NCBI RefSeq assembly: GCF_022747945.1
Contig: NZ_JALDST010000001.1
Coordinates: 3,968,001 to 4,032,000 of the forward strand
DNA: 64,000 bases
Reading direction: 5' to 3'
From: Micromonospora sp. R77
GTDB lineage: Bacteria; Actinomycetota; Actinomycetes; Mycobacteriales; Micromonosporaceae
Part shown: positions 1 through 8,306 of the stretch, piece after piece
Layout: every line of letters starts with the position of its first letter
Numbering within the stretch: position 1 is the first letter of the stretch
The notes under the pieces: generated by a model
Told to the model about the DNA's origin: nothing
The model's database searches: none
The model's input: only the letters and a program-made list of their open reading frames with translations
Made by a program: the position numbers and the translations under genes

Positions 1-1
1 C

Positions 2-1414
2 AAAGCAACGGAAGTGCGCAAACTGTGGGAAACCGGTGGCTACTTCGCGCCGGCTAGCGCTGACCGGCTACGCAAGCTGTACGACACAGACATCCGCCAG
101 GTCAGCCAAGCGCTCGCGCAGGGAGATAGCATCCCTAATACCTATGAAGAGCTGACGCCCTACATTGCTCGGACGGTCCGCAACATCAGCGAGGGCGGGG
201 ACCCGGTCATCGTCGTCAACAGCGAGAAGAGCCTCGAGAACGAACAGATCGACTTTGATCAGCGCGGAGTCTGGAAGATTCTCGTCGGCGGGAATAGCCT
301 CGCTCGTGGCTTTACCGTCGAAGGCCTGACCATCTCTTACTACCGGCGACTCACCAAACAGCAAGACACCCTTATGCAGATGGGCCGCTGGTTCGGCTTC
401 CGACCGCACTACCGCGACCTCGTCCGCCTCTACATCACCCCGTCCCTGCACGCAGCCTTTGAAGCCAGCTGCCGCGACGAGGAACACTTCCGAACCGAGC
501 TCCGCCGCTACGCCACACCCGTCGACGGCAAGTCCCAGCTCACCCCCGCCCAGGTGCCACCTCTAGTCGCGCAACACCTCGACTGGCTTAAGCCGACAGC
601 AGCCAACAAGATGTACAACGCTGACCTCGCCGAACGCCGATCGCCAGGCATCGCCGTGGAGCCACGACGGTGGCCGTCCGACCCCAAGCTCATCGATTCC
701 AACACCCGAGCGTTCCAGCCACTTCTCGACGCCGCGCAGACCTACGCCCACCTCTACGGCGAGCTGGCCAATGGTGCCAAGCCTGGTAGCGGCGAGCCGG
801 AGAGCGCACCCGAAAGCTGGAACTACCACGCCTGGATCGGCAGAGTCAGTCATCCGATTCTGCTGAGCGTCATGCAATCGCTTCGCCTCGCAACCGACGA
901 CGCGCTGAGACCCGATCTGCGGTGGCTCAGCTCGCTCACCCCGGAGCAAATCAGTGGCTGGGTCGTCATCCTGCCGCAGCATAAGGGCCAAACGGCCAAC
1001 CGGCGAATCCTGGGGCACCACCCAATCAGCGTCCACACCAGGACCCGGCAGAAGCCCGATTATTACGGCGGAATCAGCAAACTCGAACACCGCGGGCCCG
1101 GAGAAGTCATCAAACGCGTGCCATCAGAAGACGACAAGGCCGTCAACAACGCGGAGATCGGCGAGGAACAAGCGAGGCGGCATGTTGAGCCCCGATCAGG
1201 TTCGCTTCTAATTTATCCGGTTGTTGATCGGGCGAAGGAAAGTGAAGGCTCCCTCCCCGGCCAGACAAACGATGAACTACACCCCCGCCAAGTGACCATG
1301 GCGTTCCGTTTGGTTGCGCCCGAATCGGCCGTCGGCGGCGACAAGCGTCTTGTCCTGTTCGAGACCAAGGTGACGTCGCGGCGGAATGCTGCCATTGTGG
1401 ACAAGCATGTGTAG
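2..1414 (+). CDS. Z1 domain protein, C-terminal part (5' end outside window)
   Basis: The reading frame is open to the left edge, so the GTG at 14 is probably internal and the gene starts outside the window. Residues about 92-145 counted from that GTG carry the Z1 signature: GGNSLARGFTVEGL, then DTLMQMGRWFGFR and a DLVRLYIT stretch, which resemble helicase motifs V and VI. Z1 proteins are usually about 900 aa ATPases found in phage-defence loci with cytosine methyltransferases, Vsr, GHKL ATPases and PD-(D/E)XK proteins. The neighbouring Vsr and methyltransferase fit that context. Only the C-terminal 466 aa or so are visible, so the ATPase core cannot be checked. Confidence 0.8.
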   Translation, partial: KATEVRKLWETGGYFAPASADRLRKLYDTDIRQVSQALAQGDSIPNTYEELTPYIARTVRNISEGGDPVIVVNSEKSLENEQIDFDQRGVWKILVGGNSLARGFTVEGLTISYYRRLTKQQDTLMQMGRWFGFRPHYRDLVRLYITPSLHAAFEASCRDEEHFRTELRRYATPVDGKSQLTPAQVPPLVAQHLDWLKPTAANKMYNADLAERRSPGIAVEPRRWPSDPKLIDSNTRAFQPLLDAAQTYAHLYGELANGAKPGSGEPESAPESWNYHAWIGRVSHPILLSVMQSLRLATDDALRPDLRWLSSLTPEQISGWVVILPQHKGQTANRRILGHHPISVHTRTRQKPDYYGGISKLEHRGPGEVIKRVPSEDDKAVNNAEIGEEQARRHVEPRSGSLLIYPVVDRAKESEGSLPGQTNDELHPRQVTMAFRLVAPESAVGGDKRLVLFETKVTSRRNAAIVDKHV

Positions 1415-1779
1415 TGGGCGTGACACAAGGACGCGTCTGCGCCGTGACGCTGGAACTTGCAGTCCCGGCGGCCTCGCCGTCGTGGAGGCTGTCCTCGTCC
1501 TGCAAGTCGTCGAAGACGCCAGCTAGCCTCGCCAAATCCGACTGCGGAAGGCTCAGCCGGAGCGAGCGTCGGCCAAGAGGCCTGACAACCTAGGAGCCAG
1601 AACGTTGCGAGATAACCGCGACCTGTCGATGTGCGGCGCGCCGTCCGGGTCTTGGAGAACGTTGAGCGGGCTGCAAGGAGTGACCCCGACTATTGCGCCT
1701 TCGAGCGCGCATTTTGGATACATTGCCCGTACTCTGCACACGTCCGGCCTGCTACCGCCTTCACAATGAGCCATTTTCA

Positions 1780-1960
1780 TCCTGAGAAGCTTGGGTGCTC
1801 CGCGTGGTGGAGAACGTGGACGGCCTGCACGATCGAGGTCGCGCGGTGTGGGCTACAGCGGGTTCTGTCAGGATCTTCCAGGTCTTGAGGGTGGCGCGGC
1901 GCGTTCGCCGATGGCGCGGATCCGGGTGTGAGCCCGGTTGACCTTCTTCTGCCAGGCGGC
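1780..1960 (-). pseudogene. IS5-family transposase C-terminal remnant
   Basis: Minus-strand translation in three alternating frames reconstructs the familiar end of actinobacterial IS5-family transposases: AHTRIRAIGER, then ATLKTWKIL, then CSPHRATSIVQAVHVLHHAEH. At least two frameshifts separate these pieces, and nothing upstream restores a full transposase. It is therefore a dead fragment. It is a different element from the intact IS at 3047-3930. Confidence 0.7.
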
Positions 1961-2528
1961 GATTTCCGGCCGGTATCGAGGCTTCTGAAGGGCATCCGCA
2001 CGTTGCCGCGGGCACCAACGGAAACCCGGATCCTGTCCTTGATTACTGTAGGCACTTGATCGGGCTCGTAGCTGGCTGGCGGCGGGTAGACCTTGAGATT
2101 CGCCTTGAAGTTGACCACGGCGAGGAGTAAATGATGGAACTCGCGGGCCAAATCCGGTTCAGGTGCCGTATGGACGCGCTGGGCAAGTCTCTTATTATCG
2201 GCCCAAAGCCCAACGGGCCGTCCTTAAGCTTTTCGAGGCGGCCGATCTCGGCCAGGGTAAGCAAGCGCACGCCTCGGATCTTGCCCCATCGGCGGTGCCT
2301 ACTGGCACCCCCAACCGGTGCGCGAGTGGGTACCAGCGCTGCCGACCCGCAGCAACCGCGGGGTGCCCAGGTGAAGCGGCAGGCAAACCAGGAGGCCGCG
2401 GGGCGACCCGCAGCGGACGATGTGAGGGCGCACCTAGCAGCAGGGAAATACCCCCTCCGCGGCAACTTGAGGACGGCGCGAGGGCTGCCCGTCAAGGCGA
2501 GAAGCAACCCATAGGCGGTTGGCGGTAG

Positions 2529-2558
2529 CTAGGCTAAACGGGCTTCGCCCTTCCCTAG
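2529..2558 (-). terminator. Hairpin downstream of vsr
   Basis: Outer arms CTAGG/CCTAG enclose an inner GGGC-TTC-GCCC stem. The hairpin lies about 40 bp beyond the vsr stop codon in the direction of transcription. There is no long T-run. It is a plausible end of the restriction-modification transcript. Confidence 0.4.
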
Positions 2559-2595
2559 GTGTTGCGGAGCGACTGGAAGGCCCTGCCATTGATGC

Positions 2596-3036
2596 TCATG
2601 CTTCATGCGTAGTGAATCCTCGGCGGGCGCGCACCGACTCGGCGATCCGAAGCGCCGCCCCATCTAGGTCCTCGTGCTCCCATACGACGATCAGTAGCCA
2701 ACCGGCATCCTCGAGGGCTTGGCGGGTCCGTCGGTCGCGGTCCATGTTTCTGGCGAGCTTCTCACGCCAGTATTTGTTGTTTGCCGTCGGCTGTCGGTGG
2801 TGCTGTGGGCAGCCGTGCCAGAAGCAGCCGTAGACCTCGACGGCGACGCGGGCTGGGCGGAAGACGATGTCGATCTTGCGGCGCAGATTCGGAAGCGGGT
2901 GGGCGCAGACGCGGTAGCGAAGGCCTTTGGCGTGCAGCGCGCGGCGCAGCGCCACTTCTGGGGTGGTGTCGCGGCTGCGGTTGCCCTGCATGGCGCGTCG
3001 AGTCGCCGGGCTGGAGGCCCACGACTGCTCTGGCAT
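2596..3036 (-). CDS. vsr: Very short patch repair (Vsr) endonuclease
   Basis: This 146-aa product has the Vsr hallmarks: MQGNRSRDTTPE near the N-terminus, the catalytic IDIVF segment with its Asp, then VYGCFWHGCPQH with the zinc-binding Cys/His set. Vsr nicks 5' of the T in T:G mismatches created by deamination of 5-methylcytosine, so it protects against the mutagenic cost of the adjacent C5 methyltransferase. The ATG at 3036 (MPEQSW) is chosen because the family begins there and AGGG lies just upstream. A longer frame to 3081 would start inside the neighbouring IS. The IS lies 10 bp upstream and separates vsr from the methyltransferase operon, so expression now depends on read-through or an IS-borne promoter. 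Confidence 0.9.
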   Translation of the reverse strand: MPEQSWASSPATRRAMQGNRSRDTTPEVALRRALHAKGLRYRVCAHPLPNLRRKIDIVFRPARVAVEVYGCFWHGCPQHHRQPTANNKYWREKLARNMDRDRRTRQALEDAGWLLIVVWEHEDLDGAALRIAESVRARRGFTTHEA

Positions 3037-3046
3037 GTCGTTCACC

Positions 3047-3930
3047 CTAAAGGACGTCTCGTAACTCGGTGACCGGTCCATGATGGATCATGCCGGGGTG
3101 CAGGTGATCTCGGCGGCCAGCCAGGAGTGGATCTTCCCGTTCACCGGGCTGCAGCCTGCCCAGTTCCGCAGGCTGGTCCGGCTGGTTGCCGAGCGTGGCG
3201 GGGACGCGATCGCTGATGGTCGGCCGGGCCGGCAGTGGTCGCTCGACCTCGCCGACCGGGTACTGCTGGTGGCCGCGTACTGGCGCACGAACTTGACGAT
3301 GCGGCAGATCGGCCCGCTGTTCGGGGTGTCGCACTCCGCCGCTCACCGGGTCATCGACACCCTCGGCCCGCTGCTGGCGCTCACCCCGGGACACCGTCGT
3401 TGGGTCGACCAGATCACGATCGTCGACGGCACCCTCATCCCGACCCGCGACCGTCGCCTGGCCGCGCCGAGCAAGAACTACCGCTACTCGACGAACCTGC
3501 AGGTCGCCATCGACGCCCACACCCGCCTCGTCGTCGCCCTCGGCGACCCGCAGCCCGGCAACCGCAACGACACCATCGTCTACCGCACCTCCGGCATCGA
3601 CCAGAAACTGGCCGGGCGGCCGGTCATGGCCGACGGCGCCTACCGCGGCAACCCCGAGGTGATCATCCCGTACCGCAAACCCTCCGACGGCAGCGAGCTA
3701 CCCGCGTGGAAGACAGACCTGAACAAGCAGCACCGCACGGTCCGCGCCCAGGTCGAACACGCTCTGGCCCGCATGAAGAGCTTCAAGATCCTGCGCGACT
3801 ATCGACGTGCCGCCAGCACATTGACCGACACCGCCGCCGGCATCGCCCACCTGCACAACATCATCCTGCTCGGGTGACACCAACGCCGGTCCCGGGCAAC
3901 GCCTTCAACGAGTTACGAGACGTCCTTTAG
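3047..3930 (+). mobile_element. Intact IS5-family insertion sequence
   Basis: The element is about 884 bp. Terminal inverted repeats are nearly perfect: both ends read CTAAAGGACGTCTCGTAACT inward, and the repeat continues about 5 bp with one mismatch. The outermost bases can be read as a TA target duplication on each side (TA before AAGGACG and after CGTCCTT), as in the IS427 subgroup. It sits between the restriction endonuclease gene (stop at 4000) and vsr (start at 3036). The high similarity of its ends and an intact transposase suggest recent insertion. Confidence 0.88.
3080..3877 (+). CDS. IS5-family DDE transposase
   Basis: The 265-aa protein has an N-terminal helix-turn-helix (MRQIGPLFGVSHSAAHRV) and a DDE core. 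The first Asp is in IVDGTLIP, the second in MADGAYRGNPE, and the Glu in RAQVEHALARMKSF. The gene fills the IS from just inside the left repeat to about 50 bp from the right repeat. The frame is uninterrupted, so it is probably active. It is a different subgroup from the decayed transposase tail at 1780-1960. Confidence 0.9.
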   Translation: MMDHAGVQVISAASQEWIFPFTGLQPAQFRRLVRLVAERGGDAIADGRPGRQWSLDLADRVLLVAAYWRTNLTMRQIGPLFGVSHSAAHRVIDTLGPLLALTPGHRRWVDQITIVDGTLIPTRDRRLAAPSKNYRYSTNLQVAIDAHTRLVVALGDPQPGNRNDTIVYRTSGIDQKLAGRPVMADGAYRGNPEVIIPYRKPSDGSELPAWKTDLNKQHRTVRAQVEHALARMKSFKILRDYRRAASTLTDTAAGIAHLHNIILLG

Positions 3931-3999
3931 TCAGGACGAGTTTTGAATACCGCCCGGTGCTCGCCGCGCCCAAGGACCCGTCGTCTCGGTCCGCTGCCT

Positions 4000-4773
4000 T
4001 TACCTGTCGAAGAGGTGAGGCGTGTCGTCGTGCTCGAATAACACGCTGCCGACGAGACCGGTGACGTCGATGGCTGAGGGGTCGGGCGTAGGTCGTCCTT
4101 CGGCGTAGGCCAGCCGGACGGCGGCGATGTAGGCCAGCCGGACGCCTTGGACAACTAACACCCGTCGCAGACCGTCGGAGACCTCACCCCGCTCGTAGGC
4201 GACCGCGGCGAGCCGGGAGATCGTCTCGGCGCGGCGGGCGATGCGGACATCCGGATGCCCCCGCTCACGGCGGGTGGCGTCGCTGATGAGCGGGAACCGC
4301 CCGGAGGCGGGCAGGTCGACGGTCGGGGAGACTGGCGGGATCTTCTCGTTGAGGATCGCCTTGAAGCGGCTCTCCCGGATCGCTTTCAGGTACGCGGTGT
4401 ACTCGACCGCGTTGAGCCTCTGCTGGGCTGGCGCGTATTCCGGGTGTCGTTTACCCGCGACGTCTTCGAACTCCCACAGCGGCCACAATTCCATTTCGGC
4501 GACCTCGAAGACGTCGAGGATGCGCATGGCCACCGCGTCGGTGCGCTGGTTGGTCAGGTGCCGTCGTACCCGCACGCGCAACCGCTCGTTGGTTTGCCCC
4601 ACGTAGATGGGCTCACCGTCGTAATCGTAGAACGCGTAGCAGCCCCAGCGGGCGTCTGCCCAGTGCCGGCCATGCTCGTCCCGTGCGTTGAGCGCCGCGT
4701 CCAGCATTCCCCGGAAGTCGCGGACCGCCGGGGCCGGCAGAGAGTTGCGGGCCGGCCGAGGAATGCTAGGCAC
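4000..4773 (-). CDS. Eco29kI-type GIY-YIG restriction endonuclease
   Basis: The 257-aa protein has a GIY-YIG nuclease core: GCYAFYDYDG, then PIYVGQTNERLRVRVRRHL supplying the second Tyr, the Arg and the His, AVEYTAYLK with the catalytic Glu, and a later NEKIPP Asn. The length and spacing match Eco29kI, a SacII isoschizomer cutting CCGCGG. The recognition site here is inferred only from family. The start overlaps the end of the methyltransferase gene by 8 bp, so the two are translationally coupled, with the methylase made first. Confidence 0.85.
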   Translation of the reverse strand: MPSIPRPARNSLPAPAVRDFRGMLDAALNARDEHGRHWADARWGCYAFYDYDGEPIYVGQTNERLRVRVRRHLTNQRTDAVAMRILDVFEVAEMELWPLWEFEDVAGKRHPEYAPAQQRLNAVEYTAYLKAIRESRFKAILNEKIPPVSPTVDLPASGRFPLISDATRRERGHPDVRIARRAETISRLAAVAYERGEVSDGLRRVLVVQGVRLAYIAAVRLAYAEGRPTPDPSAIDVTGLVGSVLFEHDDTPHLFDR

Positions 4774-5944
4774 CCACCACCGCCAGGCGCGGCGACTCCG
4801 CGGAGCGGAGCTCGCCGAGCGCGAGCGGCATCAGGTACTCGCGGGCGAGCCACGACACTACTGGCACGCACACCGCGTCGCCGAAGCCGAACAGGGCCTG
4901 ATTTGTGCGCAGCCCGTCGAGGCGGTAGTCGGCGGCGCCCATCAGCTTGGCGTACTCCCGGGGGGTCATCCACCGTACCCGGACCTTGCCCTGCCCGGCC
5001 TCGACCAAGGCTTGCTTCGACGATCCACCTCGCGCTGTGCGCAGGCAGCCGGAGATGTCGTCGGGACGGATCTCCCAGGTCGGCTTCCCGCTGCGGGTGC
5101 GCCGGTACGCGGTCCGGCGAGAGATTCCGCGACCCTTGCGCAAGGTTTCCAGTCGCTCGGCCTGGATGGGTGACAGGGAGCTGACGAAGGCTGCTTGACG
5201 CTGGTCGTCCCACCAGAGTTCGCTGCTGGGCGGGAGCTTGTCCGCGAGCTCGGTCAAGCCGGTGGTCGTCGGCGGTGGAGGCGCGGGCAGCAAGGCGCGG
5301 TGGGTGCGCAGGGTCGGGTCGCCGAATGGCGCCTGTAGCCAGTCCGGCCGCAGTTCGCTGTTGGGGACGGGCTCATCAGCTGGGGGTTCGAGCGCGGCGA
5401 CGAGGAACAGCCGTGGGCGTGACTGCGGCACGAAGCGGCGGGCGTCGAGTGTGAGGACATCCACCGAGTAGTCGAGATCGTTGAGGGCGCGGATCGCGGC
5501 GGCCAGGTCCTCCCCGCCGTGGCTGGTCGCTAGGCCTACGACGTTCTCCAAGGCCACGACGGGCGGCCGTCGGTCGCCCATCTCCCTCAGCACTCGCACG
5601 AAATGCCAGAAGGTTCCTGATTCACTTCCGGCGAGGCCGCGTCGCGCCCCGGCCAGGGACAGGTCGGTGCAGGGGAACGAGGCCCAGGCAAGGCTCAGCC
5701 CGTCGGCCATCTGCGGGCCTTTGACGTCTGCGATGTCACCGCGCTTGTAGTCGTGCGCGCCTTCGGGGTCGTTGAAGTGGCGGGCGTACATCTCCTTTTT
5801 GTCTGGTTCGATATCGTTTGACCAGATGACCTTGAAGCCGGCGTCCTCCAGGCCCAGGCGGACGAGGCCTATGCCAGCGAAGAACTCCGCAGCGGTGGGC
5901 TTGGCAGTGCCGACATCGGAAGGGATCAACGCTAGCTGGGTCAC
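4766..5944 (-). CDS. DNA (cytosine-5) methyltransferase
   Basis: This is the cognate methylase of the downstream nuclease. It shows C5-MTase motif I (AEFFAGIGLVRLGLEDAGF), motif IV (SFPCTDLSLAG, catalytic Cys; PCT instead of the usual PCQ), motif VI (ENVVGL), motif VIII (QSRPRLFLVA) and motif X-like GFGDAVCVPVV. The GTG at 5944 starts exactly where homology begins and lies about 7 nt after a TAATGT -10 box, suggesting a leaderless mRNA. An in-frame start at 6037 would add 31 low-complexity residues. A 148-bp gap separates it from the upstream DUF4928-like gene, consistent with its own promoter. Confidence 0.9.
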   Translation of the reverse strand: MTQLALIPSDVGTAKPTAAEFFAGIGLVRLGLEDAGFKVIWSNDIEPDKKEMYARHFNDPEGAHDYKRGDIADVKGPQMADGLSLAWASFPCTDLSLAGARRGLAGSESGTFWHFVRVLREMGDRRPPVVALENVVGLATSHGGEDLAAAIRALNDLDYSVDVLTLDARRFVPQSRPRLFLVAALEPPADEPVPNSELRPDWLQAPFGDPTLRTHRALLPAPPPPTTTGLTELADKLPPSSELWWDDQRQAAFVSSLSPIQAERLETLRKGRGISRRTAYRRTRSGKPTWEIRPDDISGCLRTARGGSSKQALVEAGQGKVRVRWMTPREYAKLMGAADYRLDGLRTNQALFGFGDAVCVPVVSWLAREYLMPLALGELRSAESPRLAVVGA

Positions 5945-5980
5945 GGGCCTAACATTACAAACCGAACGTTGATCCACCAG
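5945..5980 (-). promoter_or_regulatory. Candidate promoter of the methyltransferase gene
   Basis: A TAATGT -10 hexamer (minus strand, 5957-5952) puts the expected transcription start at the first base of the GTG start codon. The -35 region is weak. Leaderless transcripts are common in actinobacteria, which makes this arrangement plausible but unproven. Confidence 0.3.
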
Positions 5981-6092
5981 ACAGCGGGCCGCGGCGGGTC
6001 GCGCCGCAGGGCCCACGCCCCGGCGGCAGCAGACCATCTGGCGCAGTGAAGATCAGGGCCGACGCCGGCCACGCCGATCTGCCCGGTGACGG

Positions 6093-7088
6093 CTAGAGGT
6101 TCTCGGGCAGCTCTATCAAGAGCGATGGGTCGCTCTCCACCCCGGCGACGCGTCGGTTGTAGGTCTCCAGCAGCAGTCGCAAGCCCGACCGAATGTCCTG
6201 CTCGCGAAAGCCAGCCATCTCCTCGACGTTGGTGCCCACGAAGTCTTCCACAGACTGCACAGCCACGTAGTCGCCGAGTCGCGCCAGATCCGCCAGCTGC
6301 GCGGCGGCGGCGAGCCTGGTCTCGGGCACGAGCACTCGGGACCGGAATCCAGCCTTCCGGTTCGACTTGCACCGGCCCTCGAACAGGGGCTGACCCGGAC
6401 TCATCGTCACATGGAACGCCGTGTCGCCCACCAGGAAGTCGCCCGGGCGAGAGGTCTGAACATCAGCGGTTGTGTAGCTGTCGTTGCTGATCTCCAGCTC
6501 AGGGAACCGTAGGGCGAGCTTTGCGCCCACGAGGTGCTGCGCCACCGCGCCCGCGGTGTTGCCGCCTCGCTCCTGCGCCGACTTCAGAAGCACGGAGACA
6601 ACCAGCTTCATCGGCGTCGTCGGCGAAAACTCCGCCTTGATCCGCTGCTTGCCGAAGTACTCAACCTTGATCTGGTCGACGAACCAAGCCTGCAGCGTTC
6701 GCGCGACGGCGGCTAGCTCGTCGGGAGGCAGCCGGCGGAGGTCGTCCGAACGGGGGTGTTTGTCCAGCAGTTCGACGATCTCGACGGCGACTTCCTTGGT
6801 CATGCGAGAGGTGCGCCCGCCTTCTTTCAGGAAGTCCCGATCCTCGCCGTGCCGGCTCAAGATGTTCTTCGCGGTTGCCCCGCTGGCTCCCTTGACCTGT
6901 GAGTCGGCCAGGTAGTCGGATCGTTGCAGAGGGTATTTGGCCCCGACGTATTCCGTCACGTACAGGCCGGCGCAGAACACGTTGGCGTTGATGCCCCCCT
7001 TTTTGCCGCGCTTGGTCTCACGCCAGTCCTCGAGCGAAGCGATCAAGTCCTCCGCGATCCGCTTGGCGGTCGCCTGACCTGCGTCCAT
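6093..7088 (-). CDS. DUF4928-like restriction-modification accessory protein
   Basis: The 331-aa protein lacks an assigned catalytic motif. Its N-terminal half (RGKKGGINANVFCAGLYV, then GASGATAKNILSRHG) matches what I recall of the DUF4928 family, which co-occurs with Eco29kI-type nuclease/methylase pairs. The C-terminal part has a PGQPLFEGRCKSNRKAGFRSRVLV segment with an E-x-K-like arrangement that might be nuclease-related. The ATG at 7088 is preferred over 7121 because GGGGGTG lies just upstream of it. It is first in the gene order DUF4928-methylase-nuclease-(IS)-vsr. Its role may be as a restriction specificity or assembly factor; this is inference. Confidence 0.65.
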   Translation of the reverse strand: MDAGQATAKRIAEDLIASLEDWRETKRGKKGGINANVFCAGLYVTEYVGAKYPLQRSDYLADSQVKGASGATAKNILSRHGEDRDFLKEGGRTSRMTKEVAVEIVELLDKHPRSDDLRRLPPDELAAVARTLQAWFVDQIKVEYFGKQRIKAEFSPTTPMKLVVSVLLKSAQERGGNTAGAVAQHLVGAKLALRFPELEISNDSYTTADVQTSRPGDFLVGDTAFHVTMSPGQPLFEGRCKSNRKAGFRSRVLVPETRLAAAAQLADLARLGDYVAVQSVEDFVGTNVEEMAGFREQDIRSGLRLLLETYNRRVAGVESDPSLLIELPENL

Positions 7089-7508
7089 GATACACCCCCA
7101 CCGTGCCGGCAACTTGAGCATCTTACGAAGGGCGGGGACTTGTTATGAGCCCTCGCTGCGGCAGGCCTTCGCCCAAGGTCAAGTTAGGGGCGCAAGCCCG
7201 ATATTTGGCGAGGATCCCAGCATTCAGAGGTGTGGATGCTATCGGGCTGCGTAGAGGCCCCGACAGCTGGCGCTCCGGGGGTGACGGCGGTCCCGCGGCG
7301 GGAGGCGGCGGAGGTCGACGTCGATTGTTCGAGGCTGTCGAGGCCGCGGCCCGGGACGGTGGTGGCGAGGCCGGCGAGGGTGAGTGGGCCGGGGTGGCCG
7401 GGGAGGTGCCAGACCGGCTGGTCCGTGGTGGCGTCGTCGCGGCTGGCGGTGGCGACGGGCACGGGCACCAGCGTGGTGGTGAGGTGTTGGTGGAGGTGGT
7501 GGGTGCCG
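7089..7508. other. 420-bp stretch without a supported gene
   Basis: It lies between the defence island and the inositol-monophosphatase-like gene. ORFs on both strands overlap here. A minus-strand frame (about 7250-7500) has protein-like composition (PVWHLPGHPGPLTLAGLATTV) but no start, no domain I recognise and an overlap with the neighbouring gene end. It may be the tail of a truncated gene at the island boundary. Confidence 0.4.
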
Positions 7509-8306
7509 TTAACTCTCCGTTGAGGCAGACCTCTTGTACACGGCGAGCACCGTCTGGGCGAGCGGCGGCGCGACCGCAAGGGTGGCAGTTGATCGGACGT
7601 CATGAGTCGTGCCGTCGTGGTCGAAGACAACCGCGCCGGCTTCACGGGCGATGACGACTCCTGCGGCCATGTCCCAGGCATGGTTGGACAGCGTCAATGC
7701 CGCGTCCAGTTTGCCTTCGGCGAGCCACGCCAGGTCGAGAGCCGCGCTGCCGGTCATGCGTACCCGCTGTGCCTCGGCAGCGAGCTGAGCGGTCAGGGCG
7801 AGTCGCAGGCGATTCCTGACCTCAGCGTCTAGTCCTACGGCGTAGTCGCCGATGGCAACGATCGCGTCCTTTAGCCTGCTGGTGCTGCTCGCCCTGATCT
7901 GCCGGCCGTTGGCGTAGGCGCCGTTGGCCTTCGCTGCGCTGTAGCGCGCTCCGAGGAAGGGCAGCTCGATCACGCCCAGAACGGCTTCGTCCTGATGCAC
8001 GAGGGCGAGGGAGACGGCACACAGCGGCAGGCCGCGTACGAAGTTGGCCGTGCCGTCGATCGGGTCGAGGACCCAGCGTAGCTCGATCGCCCCGGTCGGT
8101 CCGTCCTCCTCCCCGAGGAATCCGATCTCAGGTGTCTCGGCCTGTAGAAACGCGCGTGTCTGGCGTTCGATGGTGTAGTCGAGCTCCGAGGCGAGGTCGC
8201 GATCGCCCTTCGCGGTGAGCGTGCCCGGCGGCTGATGCAGCATCGCCTCCGCTGCTTTCCTGACCGCCTCCGTCGCTATGGGCAACAGGTCCGCGTATTC
8301 GCTCAC
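7509..8306 (-). CDS. Inositol monophosphatase family protein
   Basis: The 265-aa protein carries the metal-binding and phosphatase motifs of the family: GEEDG (Glu), WVLDPIDGTANFVRG (DPIDGT) and NHAWDMAAGVVIAREAG (WDxAAG). Family members hydrolyse inositol phosphates, histidinol phosphate or PAP/FBP, and the substrate cannot be set from sequence. The GTG at 8306 forms a GTGA overlap with the stop of the upstream XRE gene, which supports this start over the ATG at 8327 and indicates one operon. Confidence 0.85.
   Translation of the reverse strand: MSEYADLLPIATEAVRKAAEAMLHQPPGTLTAKGDRDLASELDYTIERQTRAFLQAETPEIGFLGEEDGPTGAIELRWVLDPIDGTANFVRGLPLCAVSLALVHQDEAVLGVIELPFLGARYSAAKANGAYANGRQIRASSTSRLKDAIVAIGDYAVGLDAEVRNRLRLALTAQLAAEAQRVRMTGSAALDLAWLAEGKLDAALTLSNHAWDMAAGVVIAREAGAVVFDHDGTTHDVRSTATLAVAPPLAQTVLAVYKRSASTES

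Larger units (their letters stand above)
1415..2595. other. Gene-poor, decayed stretch between Z1 gene and vsr
   Basis: No ORF here has a convincing start, codon bias or recognisable domain. The overlapping plus-strand ORFs at 2131-2528 have no good ribosome binding site and look random. The only recognisable content is a frameshifted IS5-family transposase tail near 1780-1960 and a hairpin at 2529-2558. The stretch looks like the scar of past insertions and deletions in the defence island. Confidence 0.6.

Noticed and set aside
2131..2528. Two overlapping plus-strand ORFs between the Z1 gene and vsr
   Set aside because: They lack a ribosome binding site, a domain or biased codon use; the region is otherwise decayed.
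7145..7681. Overlapping ORFs between DUF4928-like and phosphatase genes
   Set aside because: The frames overlap the phosphatase gene and match no family; at most a gene tail.
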